Shown piece after piece: positions 1 to 5,610 of a stretch of DNA of 11,260 bases. The notes under the pieces were generated by a model that ran no database searches, was not told the DNA's origin, and saw only the letters and a list, made by a program, of their open reading frames with translations. The stretch lies in NCBI GenBank assembly GCA_030526765.1, contig JAUNCB010000015.1:1-11260 (forward strand). Reading direction: 5' to 3'. Every line of letters begins with the position of its first letter. The stretch's first letter is position 1. Source of the stretch: Bacillota bacterium. GTDB taxonomy: Bacteria; Bacillota; Clostridia; Lachnospirales; Anaerotignaceae. A program made the translations under genes and the position numbers.

Positions 1-369
1 TCCACAGGAAACATCCACAGCTCCAGCTCTGCCGACTGGACAGAGGAAGAAAAATACACCATGTTCTCTACGCCCTATGTCATCTTTACAAACTATGATA
101 CCGGCAGAGAATATCCTGCGGAGGAGGTTCCCGTATCTCCCTATCTGCTGCCTGCCCTTCTGTGCGATTATATCGGCGCACCGGAGCACACCAGAACCAA
201 TTTCCTTCTGGATCTGTATGACACCTGCCCTGTGATCAGCCCTTATTATGAGCTGTATTCCACAGAGGAAAACAAAATGAAGACCAATGACTATATCCGT
301 CTGCATGAGCTTCTGACCTACGATGATCTCATGGGTGAAAAATATCTGGTAAAAAATGATCTGCCCTGA
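1..369 (+). CDS. LTA synthase family phosphoglycerol transferase / sulfatase-fold protein, C-terminal fragment (5' end outside window)
   Basis: The frame is open from base 1, so the true start lies to the left; the ATG at 61 is internal. The 122 visible residues resemble the end of the extracellular catalytic domain of LTA-synthase-like enzymes: a 'TPYVIFTNYDTG' strand (the family usually has TPY-x-I/W-x-NY after the metal-binding Asp-His), then a helix 'YLLPALLCDYIG', then a tail ending in 'LLTYDDLMGEKYL'. The full-length homologue at 7609-9882 has an equivalent stretch, 'NTNYVIWDNIG ... LLDLELLQYDLLYGKQY'. These enzymes transfer glycerol phosphate from phosphatidylglycerol to cell-surface polymers or glycolipids. 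The catalytic Thr and metal ligands lie outside the window, so activity cannot be judged. The protein ends soon after the catalytic fold, without the extra C-terminal domain of the other copy. It converges on xerD across a shared terminator. Confidence 0.8.
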   Translation, partial: STGNIHSSSSADWTEEEKYTMFSTPYVIFTNYDTGREYPAEEVPVSPYLLPALLCDYIGAPEHTRTNFLLDLYDTCPVISPYYELYSTEENKMKTNDYIRLHELLTYDDLMGEKYLVKNDLP

Positions 370-381
370 ACGGCATAAGAA

Positions 382-417
382 AAGGAGTGTAAAATGATCT
401 CTCATTTTACACTCCTT
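382..417. terminator. Bidirectional intrinsic terminator between convergent genes
   Basis: A perfect 16-bp stem (left arm AAGGAGTGTAAAATGA at 382-397, right arm 402-417) closes a 4-nt loop. It sits 12 nt after the LTA-synthase-like stop and 17 nt from the stop of xerD on the other strand. A T-rich tract (CTTCTTTGATT) follows on the plus strand and an A-rich tract precedes it, so it probably serves both genes. Confidence 0.85.
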
Positions 418-434
418 CTTTGATTCTTCTATCA

Positions 435-1319
435 TCAGGCACGGGGATGTGCCTTTGCATACACATTTTTCAGCTTCTGATTCGTCAGCTTTGTATAGAT
501 CTGTGTGGTGGAAATATCGGAATGTCCCAGCATTTCCTGCACCGAGCGCAGGTCTGCTCCATTTTCGATCAGATGGGCCGCAAAGGAATGGCGCAGCATA
601 TGAGGTGTGATATCCTCCTCTATCCCTGCCTTCTTTGCATAAGCCTTGATGATTTTCCAGAAGCCCTGTCTTGTCATGGGCTTGCCGTTGCAGTTTACAA
701 ACAAAACCTCTTCATCGGGACGAAGCACCATATGCTCCCGCACCTTATCCATATATCTGTGCAGAGAGAACTTTGCCTGTGCCCCAATGGGAATGATTCT
801 GCTTTTATTCTCACCGCCGCAGCGGATATATTCCAGAGAAAGGTTAATGTCCTCCACCTTCAGGGAAATCAACTCTGTTACTCTGATCCCTGTTGCATAC
901 AAGAGCTCCAGCATCGCCTTATCCCGCACTTCCTTATCCTCTTCTCCGCAGGGCTGCTCCAGCAGCAGCTCCACCTTTTCCAGAGAAAGGATCTCGGGTA
1001 TCTTTTTCTCCACCTTGGGCAGCTCCAGTTCCATAGCGGGGTTTTCCGTTACCCGTCCTTTTCTTTGAAGGAACTGAAAAAAAGAACGAATAGACGCAAT
1101 ATTTCTGGACACAGTTGCCCCTGCCTTATGCTGCTTCTGCAGTTCATAGACATACGCCATCACATTCGTACGGTTCACCTTTGCAGGATCCAGGACCCCG
1201 GATTCCCTCATGAATCCGCAAAAGCCCCGAATATCTCTGGCATAAGACAGAACGGTATTCTCAGATGATTTTTTTTCATTCCGCAGATATTCGGTAAAAT
1301 CAACAAGACTCTGTTCCAT
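435..1319 (-). CDS. xerD: Site-specific tyrosine recombinase XerD
   Basis: This 294-aa protein has the usual XerC/D length. An N-terminal SAM-like core-binding domain (about residues 1-88, with 'NTVLSYARDIRGF') is followed by a C-terminal catalytic domain. Visible catalytic residues are R146 (ATGIRVTEL), H240 and R243 (HMLRH), H266 (LGH) and the nucleophile Y275 (TTQIYTKL). Xer recombinases resolve chromosome dimers at dif with their partner and FtsK. The beta2-beta3 turn reads GGENKSR where E. coli XerD has GKGNKER, so the catalytic lysine is not in its usual place; K172 may substitute. AAAGGAA lies about 8 nt before the ATG, supporting the start. It lies 3' of nudF-spoIIM as in Bacillus (nudF-spoIIM-fur-xerD), which favours XerD over XerC, but fur is absent. 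A 180-nt gap with its own promoter separates it from spoIIM. Confidence 0.93.
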   Translation of the reverse strand: MEQSLVDFTEYLRNEKKSSENTVLSYARDIRGFCGFMRESGVLDPAKVNRTNVMAYVYELQKQHKAGATVSRNIASIRSFFQFLQRKGRVTENPAMELELPKVEKKIPEILSLEKVELLLEQPCGEEDKEVRDKAMLELLYATGIRVTELISLKVEDINLSLEYIRCGGENKSRIIPIGAQAKFSLHRYMDKVREHMVLRPDEEVLFVNCNGKPMTRQGFWKIIKAYAKKAGIEEDITPHMLRHSFAAHLIENGADLRSVQEMLGHSDISTTQIYTKLTNQKLKNVYAKAHPRA

Positions 1320-1351
1320 AGAAACAATTCCTTTCGTTCATAGTATCTTAA

Positions 1352-1380
1352 ATTATACTTAGTTTTTTTAATCTTGTCGA
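1352..1380 (-). promoter_or_regulatory. Predicted sigma-A promoter of xerD
   Basis: On the minus strand, TCGACA (-35, 1375-1380; 5 of 6 matches) and a perfect TATAAT (-10, 1352-1357) are separated by 17 bp. The predicted start leaves a leader of about 25 nt before xerD, consistent with xerD being transcribed independently of spoIIM. Confidence 0.75.
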
Positions 1381-1388
1381 CCGCTTTG

Positions 1389-1422
1389 TCACAAAAATGT
1401 AAAAAATGTGAAATTTTTGTGA
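1389..1422. repeat. Inverted repeat upstream of the xerD promoter
   Basis: Perfect 10-bp arms TCACAAAAAT (1389-1398) and ATTTTTGTGA (1413-1422) flank a 14-bp A-rich spacer. It begins 9 bp upstream of the xerD -35. It could be an operator, or an A/T-rich hairpin helping to end spoIIM transcription; no T-run follows it on the minus strand. Confidence 0.4.
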
Positions 1423-1454
1423 ACTTTTTTGCAAAATACCCTCTCAAAAAGTTA

Positions 1455-1480
1455 AAAAATCCATTAAAAAATGGGTTTTT
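1455..1480 (-). terminator. Weak A/T-rich terminator-like hairpin after spoIIM
   Basis: On the minus strand a CCATT/AATGG stem with a 4-T loop is extended, past one mismatch, by five A-T pairs, and is followed by a T-run (ATTTTTTAAC). It lies 19 nt after the spoIIM stop. The low GC content makes it a weak candidate. Confidence 0.35.
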
Positions 1481-1498
1481 CCACCAAATTCCTGTCTT

Positions 1499-2065
1499 TC
1501 AGAAGGATAAAAGTAAGAATTCCACCCCCGAAGCCCCTGCCAGAAGCAGTACCGCTCCACCGAAAAGAATACAATATTCCGTCTGTTTTCTTCTGCGTTC
1601 CCGTTTCAGCCCACGCTTTCCCTCTGCCTCCTGCCAATGGAACATATAATACAAGGCAGCCCACATCATCAGTACATAGGCGGGAATCAGCAATAGATTC
1701 TGCGGCAAAAGCAAGCCTGCTACAAGAACAATTCCTCTGCCGCCATAGGTCACCAGCAGCATTGCCGCTGTGAAGCCCAGCGATGCACTGCAGAACAGAT
1801 ATACCGCCCCCGAAAGAAACAGTCCCATCTGCATCCAGCCTCCCAGCCAGATGAGCAGCACATATTTCAGATATTTCCAGAGAATCCGCCCAAAGGAAGG
1901 AACTGCCTGTCCCTCCTCCATCTGCTGTAAAAACAGCATAATCTCTCCCTGCTCCTCCATGGGCAGAAGGTTTGCAGCCGCTGCCCCGCCTGCCGTTCCC
2001 AGTAAAAAAAACAGACAGACGATATAAAATATCTTCTGCCTGTCTGTGTCCTGTTTTTTCTTCAT
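1499..2065 (-). CDS. spoIIM: Stage II sporulation protein M
   Basis: This integral membrane protein (188 aa from the preferred start) has about five hydrophobic segments. The first (FYIVCLFFLLGTAGGAAAA) ends in the Gly/Ala-rich turn typical of the SpoIIM/DUF95 family. A central 'GRILWKYLKYVLLIWLGGW' and the family hallmark 'LLLPQNLLLIPAYVLM' follow. In Bacillus, SpoIIM joins SpoIIP and SpoIID in the DMP complex that thins septal peptidoglycan and drives engulfment of the forespore. An in-frame ATG at 2071 directly abuts the purine tract AGGGGGGG, so the ATG at 2065, 6 nt downstream of that tract, is the better start. It is 42 nt downstream of nudF and probably cotranscribed with it. It is somewhat shorter than the Bacillus protein (about 215 aa). 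The basic loop before the last TM (KRGLKRERRRKQ) looks cytoplasmic. Confidence 0.85.
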   Translation of the reverse strand: MKKKQDTDRQKIFYIVCLFFLLGTAGGAAAANLLPMEEQGEIMLFLQQMEEGQAVPSFGRILWKYLKYVLLIWLGGWMQMGLFLSGAVYLFCSASLGFTAAMLLVTYGGRGIVLVAGLLLPQNLLLIPAYVLMMWAALYYMFHWQEAEGKRGLKRERRRKQTEYCILFGGAVLLLAGASGVEFLLLSF

Positions 2066-2107
2066 GTCCATCCCCCCCTGCTACAGGGTATTTCTATCGG
2101 AATGGAT

Positions 2108-2644
2108 TTATGCTTCTTTCTTTTTCAAAGCCCATGCATAAAGGGCTGCAATGGTCTTTCCGTCCTTGATCTCGCCCTTTGCGATCATTTCCAGCGCTTC
2201 CTCCAGAGTATATCTTTCGATCTCAACAAATTCATCGGGATCCAGGTGCTGTACCCCCTCTGTCAGCTCTGTTGCAATAAACAGCTGGATCCGCTCGGAG
2301 CAATAGCCTACGGTAGGATACATCTCGCAGATAAATTCCAGTTTACCCGCCTTCTTTCCTGTTTCCTCCTCCAGCTCCCGTGCGATCCCTTCCGCAGGAT
2401 CCTCGTCATCCTCCAGTACGCCCGCCGGAATTTCCAGCATCATTTCCTGAAACGCATGTCTGTACTGACGAACAAAAATCAGTGTCCCATCCTCGTCCAC
2501 AGGCAGCACTGCAGCCGCATTTTTCCCGCGGATCACAGATTCTCTGTAGGCAGCATTGCCGTCGGGCATGGCAATCTTATCCATGGTCACCGTTACCAGC
2601 ATTCCCTTATGGGTCACTTTGCTTTCCAAAACCTCATAGCTCAT
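2108..2644 (-). CDS. nudF: Nudix hydrolase, ADP-ribose pyrophosphatase type (NudF-like)
   Basis: This 178-aa protein has the Nudix box at residues 75-97: G75-x5-E81-x7-R89-E90-L-x-E93-E94-x-G96. The metal-binding RELEEETG core is intact; only the last hydrophobic position is Lys. Pro110 in 'YPTVGYCSERI', about 14 residues after the box, is the feature that marks ADP-ribose pyrophosphatases among Nudix enzymes. The expected reaction is ADP-ribose to AMP plus ribose 5-phosphate in the cytoplasm. GGGGAGA lies about 8 nt before the ATG. The gene begins 25 nt after the aminotransferase stop and is followed 42 nt later by spoIIM, so it appears to be in one operon; the nudF-spoIIM-xerD order also occurs in Bacillus. 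Other nucleoside diphosphate sugars as substrates cannot be excluded. Confidence 0.88.
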   Translation of the reverse strand: MSYEVLESKVTHKGMLVTVTMDKIAMPDGNAAYRESVIRGKNAAAVLPVDEDGTLIFVRQYRHAFQEMMLEIPAGVLEDDEDPAEGIARELEEETGKKAGKLEFICEMYPTVGYCSERIQLFIATELTEGVQHLDPDEFVEIERYTLEEALEMIAKGEIKDGKTIAALYAWALKKKEA

Positions 2645-2669
2645 CCAAATTCTCTCCCCGAACCTATCT

Positions 2670-3869
2670 TCAGTCCTTCAGTTCCTTCACCATTGCTTCG
2701 ATACGATCCATCCCTTCCCGAATGTTTTCCAGACTGGTTGCATAGGAAAGGCGAATATAGTCAGGCATACCGAAATCTGCACAGGGTACCACTGCCACAT
2801 ATTTCTGATCCAGAAGAGCCGCTGCAAAATCTGCCGCAGAGCGGATCACTGTGCCATTGCTGTTTTTCCCGTAGGTGCCCGAAACATCCGCAAACAGATA
2901 GAATGCCCCCTGAGGCTTCAATGCCTGCAACATAGGGATCGCTTCTTCTCTTTCAAAAATATAATCTCTGCGCTTTTTGAATTCCACGCACATTTCCTTT
3001 ACGCAATCCTGAGACCCATTCAGTGCCGCCACCGTTGCCGCCTGTGCAATGGAGTTCGGATTAGATGCCATATGAGACTGCAGGGATGCCATCAGCTTGG
3101 AAATTGCATGGGGTGCTGCTGTATAGCCGATTCTCCAGCCTGTCATGGCATAGCTTTTGGATACCCCATTCACGATAATGGTTCTGTCATAGATCTCCTT
3201 GCCCAGAGAGGCAATGCTGATATGTTCCTTATCTGCATCGTAGATCAGTTTTTCGTAAATCTCATCGGAAATCACCAGAATATCCTTTTCCACGGCAAAG
3301 TCTGCCACCATCTGCAGATCCGCCCGATCCATCACCTGACCGGTGGGATTGGAGGGGCTTGTCAGCACCACAGCCTTTGTTTTTTCCGTATAAGCAGCTT
3401 CCAGTTCCTCTTTTGTCATCATGAACTGGTTTTCCTTTTTGGTATGGATGATAACAGGAACACCGCCTGCAATACGAACCATTTCCGCATAGCTCAGCCA
3501 GAAGGGCGCAGGAATGATAACCTCTTCCCCTTCATTCAGGATCGCCAGAAACGCATTCATCAGGGAATGCTTTGCACCGTTACTGATAACGATCTGTGCC
3601 TGCTCGTAATCCAGTCCATTCTCTCTTTTCAGCTTATCGCAGACCGCCTGTCTGAGGGCAGGTGTCCCTGCCGCAGGGGTATAGCGTGTCTGACCGCTAT
3701 GAATTGCATCGATCCCCGCCTGACGGATATGCTCCGGTGTATCAAAATCCGGTTCCCCCGCACCAAAAGCGATCACAGGCAGGCCTGCCGCCTTCAGTTC
3801 CGCCGCACGGGAGGAGATCGCCATTGTAGTAGATGCTTTAATGCTCATTGCTCTTTTGGATAATTCCAT
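2670..3869 (-). CDS. Pyridoxal-phosphate aspartate aminotransferase (class I, subgroup Ib-like)
   Basis: This 399-aa fold-type I aminotransferase has the usual length. Key residues are visible: W124 (PAPFWLSY) stacking on the cofactor, N174 (SPSNPTG), D202 and Y205 (SDEIYEKL), the Schiff-base K238 in VSKSYAMTGWRIGY, R246, and the substrate carboxylate-binding R373 (YIRLSYA). The 'SKSYAMTGWRIGY' and 'FGAGEPDFDTPEHI' signatures match aspartate aminotransferases of the Bacillus/Thermus type, which convert aspartate and 2-oxoglutarate to oxaloacetate and glutamate; prephenate or aromatic amino acids are possible alternative substrates. The loop before R373 reads PCADFGMPDY rather than the common G-S-x-FG, a small divergence near the active site. 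AGAGGTGA 6-7 nt before the ATG is a good ribosome site. It follows the 172-aa gene by 30 nt and precedes nudF by 25 nt. Confidence 0.93.
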   Translation of the reverse strand: MELSKRAMSIKASTTMAISSRAAELKAAGLPVIAFGAGEPDFDTPEHIRQAGIDAIHSGQTRYTPAAGTPALRQAVCDKLKRENGLDYEQAQIVISNGAKHSLMNAFLAILNEGEEVIIPAPFWLSYAEMVRIAGGVPVIIHTKKENQFMMTKEELEAAYTEKTKAVVLTSPSNPTGQVMDRADLQMVADFAVEKDILVISDEIYEKLIYDADKEHISIASLGKEIYDRTIIVNGVSKSYAMTGWRIGYTAAPHAISKLMASLQSHMASNPNSIAQAATVAALNGSQDCVKEMCVEFKKRRDYIFEREEAIPMLQALKPQGAFYLFADVSGTYGKNSNGTVIRSAADFAAALLDQKYVAVVPCADFGMPDYIRLSYATSLENIREGMDRIEAMVKELKD

Positions 3870-3899
3870 TTCTGTTCACCTCTTGTTCCTTTTCTTTTG

Positions 3900-4418
3900 T
3901 TATCTGCTGCGTCTGTTCAGGAATATTTTTACCCCAAACACACCCATTGCCAGAATACATACAGACATAAATTTCATATACATCACAGGCTGTACCTCAT
4001 CACTGAGGTCAATCCCGATTTCCTCACCAAACTGTACCGTTACCTCATATCCGATCACACCGTCACTGACCTGATATGTCATTTCGTCCAGAGCCAGAAC
4101 CCCATTCACACCGGAATAGAAATTGATCTCCTTATATTTATTGAAGAACATACTTCTGGCATAGGTCCCACAGGCTCTTTCCCCGTCCTCCGTCTGCATA
4201 ACAAAGGTGATGCTGTTGCCATATTCCGCAGATTTCAACTGCTCCTCGCCATAGCCGACTACATTCTGCTCCGCCGCCTTTGCCCGAAAAACAGATTCCA
4301 GTTCTTCAAAGGTATAAGGATGCTTACCGAATCCGTTGAACAGGAAGAATCCTGCCAACGCCACAAAAATCATGGAAGCAACCCCTTTTATAATGATACG
4401 TTTTGCACTTTTTTCCAT
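3900..4418 (-). CDS. Hypothetical membrane-anchored protein with two terminal TM segments
   Basis: I do not recognise a family for this 172-aa protein. It has a basic N-terminus (MEKSAKRIIIKG), a TM segment at about residues 11-28 (ASMIFVALAGFFLFNGF), a largely hydrophilic central region of about 115 residues rich in beta-like strands (ITFVMQTEDGERACGTYAR; YEVTVQFGEEIGIDL), and a second TM at about 147-166 ending in NRRSR. The positive charges at both ends suggest both termini are cytoplasmic and the middle is extracellular. It is the first gene after a predicted promoter and is followed 30 nt later by the aminotransferase, so it probably leads the operon that includes nudF and spoIIM. A purine-rich GAGGA lies upstream of the ATG. 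Coding is supported by uninterrupted length, spacing and membrane topology. Confidence 0.8.
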   Translation of the reverse strand: MEKSAKRIIIKGVASMIFVALAGFFLFNGFGKHPYTFEELESVFRAKAAEQNVVGYGEEQLKSAEYGNSITFVMQTEDGERACGTYARSMFFNKYKEINFYSGVNGVLALDEMTYQVSDGVIGYEVTVQFGEEIGIDLSDEVQPVMYMKFMSVCILAMGVFGVKIFLNRRSR

Positions 4419-4439
4419 CTCTTTTTCCTCTTTTCTTTC

Positions 4440-4457
4440 TGAAATTTCGATATTTCA
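4440..4457. promoter_or_regulatory. Imperfect palindrome with a 0A-box-like sequence downstream of the 172-aa gene promoter
   Basis: Six-bp arms TGAAAT (4440-4445) and ATTTCA (4452-4457) flank TTCGAT. On the minus strand, bases 4452-4446 read TATCGAA, one mismatch from the Spo0A box TGTCGAA. It lies about 8-14 nt after the predicted start point. This is a short motif, so it is only a candidate. Confidence 0.3.
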
Positions 4458-4466
4458 CATTTTTTT

Positions 4467-4495
4467 ATTTTATACCCTTCTTCTGAGAATTACAA
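4467..4495 (-). promoter_or_regulatory. Predicted sigma-A promoter of the 172-aa gene / aminotransferase / nudF / spoIIM operon
   Basis: On the minus strand, TTGTAA (-35, 4490-4495) and TAAAAT (-10, 4467-4472) are separated by 17 bp. It lies just after the spo0A terminator, with a leader of about 40 nt. No comparable promoter was seen in the short gaps between the four genes downstream. Confidence 0.65.
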
Positions 4496-4504
4496 TATTT
4501 TTTC

Positions 4505-4536
4505 CAAAAAGAAAAGGATGCTTTCGCACCCTTCTC
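4505..4536 (-). terminator. Intrinsic terminator of spo0A
   Basis: On the minus strand an 11-bp stem (GAGAAGGGTGC / GCATCCTTTTC, with two G-T pairs) closes a GAAA tetraloop and is followed by TTTTT. The stem begins inside the spo0A stop codon, so termination is immediate. Confidence 0.85.
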
Positions 4537-5323
4537 AACTGATTTTTTTCGGCCTCTCCTCATGCAAACGAAAATATTCGGACAAAACCGCAATAAACTG
4601 TCCATTGGTCGGCTTATCTGACGGCAGATAGCCCGCCACCTCAAAATATACGGCCGCCCCATTCTTTTTCCACGCACTTTCAATGGCATGGCGAATGGCA
4701 CGCTCCACCTTACTGGCTGTTGTTTTATAGCGTTTTGCGATATCGGGATAAAGTCCCTTCGTGATACCGACCAGTGCCTCCTGATCCTCTACCGCCATCA
4801 CAACCGCACTGCGAATGAAATGATAGCCCTTGATGCTGGCAGAAATCCCCATGCGGCTCAGCAGAACAGATACCTCTCCCTCCAGATCTCGAAAGACGGT
4901 TTCCACAGCCTCCTGTACCTTTTCCTCCCGCCTGTTTTCCGTCTCATTCTCCAGAAGCTGATGGATCCGTTCTGTCAGCAGCTCTCCCTGAATGGGCTTT
5001 GCCATATAATAATCCGCTCCCAGCGTGATCGCCTGCCGCACCAGCTTATTGCTGTCAATGGCAGAGATCATAATGCAGACACAGCTGATTCCTTCCCGTT
5101 TCAGGTTTTCCAGTACCCAGAAGCCATCCCGCTCACTCAGCAGCATATCCAGCAGGATCACATCCGGCTGCTGTTCCCGAGCCATATCCAGCAATGCCGG
5201 CCCTCTGTCTGTCATCCCCAGCACAATCATATCGCCCTTCCGTTCCAGACACCGTTTCAGCCGCTGCAAATAAAATCCGTCCCGATCCGCAAGGATCACC
5301 TTCATTGTCTTTTTTTCCTGCAT
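4535..5323 (-). CDS. spo0A: Sporulation master response regulator Spo0A (divergent receiver pocket)
   Basis: This 262-aa protein has a receiver domain (about 7-125) and the Spo0A-specific DNA-binding domain (about 150-262). The latter is diagnostic: 'IKGYHFIRSAV', 'GITKGLYPDIAKRY', recognition helix TTASKVERAIRHAIE (201-215) and 'KPTNGQFIA' closely match Bacillus Spo0A. In the receiver, phosphoacceptor D59 (VILLDM), S87 and K109 (MAKP) are present, but the acidic pair is D13-R14-D15 (LADRD) where Bacillus has ADDN, so one Mg-binding acid is shifted or lost. Spo0A~P commits cells to sporulation and controls stationary-phase genes. spoIVB, the usual upstream neighbour, is absent. The gene is transcribed alone with its own terminator. 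GAGGGGTG 7 nt before the ATG at 5323 supports this start; an ATG six codons later (5305) is possible. It could be a paralogue of a canonical spo0A elsewhere. Confidence 0.93.
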   Translation of the reverse strand: MQEKKTMKVILADRDGFYLQRLKRCLERKGDMIVLGMTDRGPALLDMAREQQPDVILLDMLLSERDGFWVLENLKREGISCVCIMISAIDSNKLVRQAITLGADYYMAKPIQGELLTERIHQLLENETENRREEKVQEAVETVFRDLEGEVSVLLSRMGISASIKGYHFIRSAVVMAVEDQEALVGITKGLYPDIAKRYKTTASKVERAIRHAIESAWKKNGAAVYFEVAGYLPSDKPTNGQFIAVLSEYFRLHEERPKKIS

Positions 5324-5351
5324 AAAAGGACACCCCTCTCTTATCTTTTCT

Positions 5352-5387
5352 GACAGGAAAATCGGCTTCCCTTCCTTTTTCCCTGTC
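5352..5387 (-). other. Possible stem in the spo0A leader RNA
   Basis: GACAGG (5352-5357) and CCTGTC (5382-5387) can pair across about 24 nt, with four more A-T pairs inside after a one-base bulge. It would form in the roughly 65-nt spo0A leader, upstream of the ribosome site. Only the pairing is visible; no known leader RNA is recognised. Confidence 0.3.
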
Positions 5388-5390
5388 GAA
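5384..5390 (+). promoter_or_regulatory. Exact 0A-box (TGTCGAA) at the predicted spo0A transcription start
   Basis: TGTCGAA matches the core Spo0A-binding consensus exactly. It lies 4 bp downstream of the spo0A -10 element, over the predicted start point, where a bound activator-repressor would block RNA polymerase. A 7-mer can occur by chance, but the position in spo0A's own promoter makes it credible. Confidence 0.5.
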
Positions 5391-5394
5391 ACCC

Positions 5395-5423
5395 ATTATA
5401 TCCCCCGAAAAATGTTTTCGCTA
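5395..5423 (-). promoter_or_regulatory. Predicted spo0A promoter: consensus -10, weak -35
   Basis: On the minus strand a perfect TATAAT (5395-5400) is preceded at 17 bp by TAGCGA (5418-5423), only 3 of 6 matches to TTGACA. The 15-bp palindrome CGAAAA-ATG-TTTTCG (5406-5420) fills most of the spacer and overlaps the -35. A strong -10 with a poor -35 suits an activated or tightly regulated promoter. Confidence 0.6.
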
Positions 5424-5459
5424 CCGAATCGGACAGACGGTCTGTTTTTCGCCGCGAAA
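5406..5459. promoter_or_regulatory. Cluster of four adjacent palindromes upstream of spo0A
   Basis: Four different short palindromes lie almost end to end: CGAAAA/TTTTCG around ATG (5406-5420), CCGA/TCGG around A (5424-5432), ACAGAC/GTCTGT around G (5433-5445), and TTTCGC/GCGAAA around C (5447-5459). Centres are 11-15 bp apart. All are perfect in their arms. The region is non-coding by my reading and is presumably an operator cluster; the proteins that bind are unknown. Confidence 0.5.
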
Positions 5460-5481
5460 TGCCTTTTTTTCTCCCTGTTTG

Positions 5482-5565
5482 CCATTGGCGCCAAAAAAGC
5501 TGCCATTCGCTCCTCTTTCTCTGCCATTCGGTAGAAAAAACAAACCATTCGCTCCTTTTGGGCAC
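5482..5565. repeat. Four tandem direct repeats with exact 21-bp period upstream of spo0A
   Basis: CCATT begins at 5482, 5503, 5524 and 5545, exactly 21 bp apart (two helical turns). Units two and four share the 11-mer CCATTCGCTCC; unit three reads CCATTCGGTAG and unit one CCATTGGCGCC. The rest of each unit is A/T-rich and variable. On the minus strand units two to four contain CGAATGG. The array lies between the methyltransferase terminator and the spo0A promoter. Conserved cores with variable linkers look like phased protein-binding sites. Confidence 0.75.
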
Positions 5566-5610
5566 AAAAAAAGAAGCTTTTTCCGCACTTTTGCAATGAA
5601 AAAAGCTTCT
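5566..5610 (-). terminator. Intrinsic terminator of the methyltransferase operon
   Basis: On the minus strand AGAAGCTTTTT and AAAAAGCTTCT form a perfect 11-bp stem (5600-5610 with 5572-5582) around a 17-nt loop that itself contains a small GCA/TGC stem; T7 follows. The stem overlaps the methyltransferase stop codon. Confidence 0.88.

Noticed and set aside
420..1268. Long open frame on the plus strand (282 codons) opposite xerD
   Set aside because: It is antisense to a clear XerD with all domain motifs; its translation is Cys/His/Leu-rich low-quality sequence with no ribosome site.
2066..2071. Upstream ATG for spoIIM at 2071
   Set aside because: The purine tract abuts this ATG with no spacer; the ATG at 2065 has proper 6-nt spacing. 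The difference is only two residues, so this is a preference rather than proof.
5482..5565. CRISPR-like array
   Set aside because: The conserved core is only about 11 bp with 10-bp linkers, far shorter than CRISPR repeats and spacers, and no cas gene is near.
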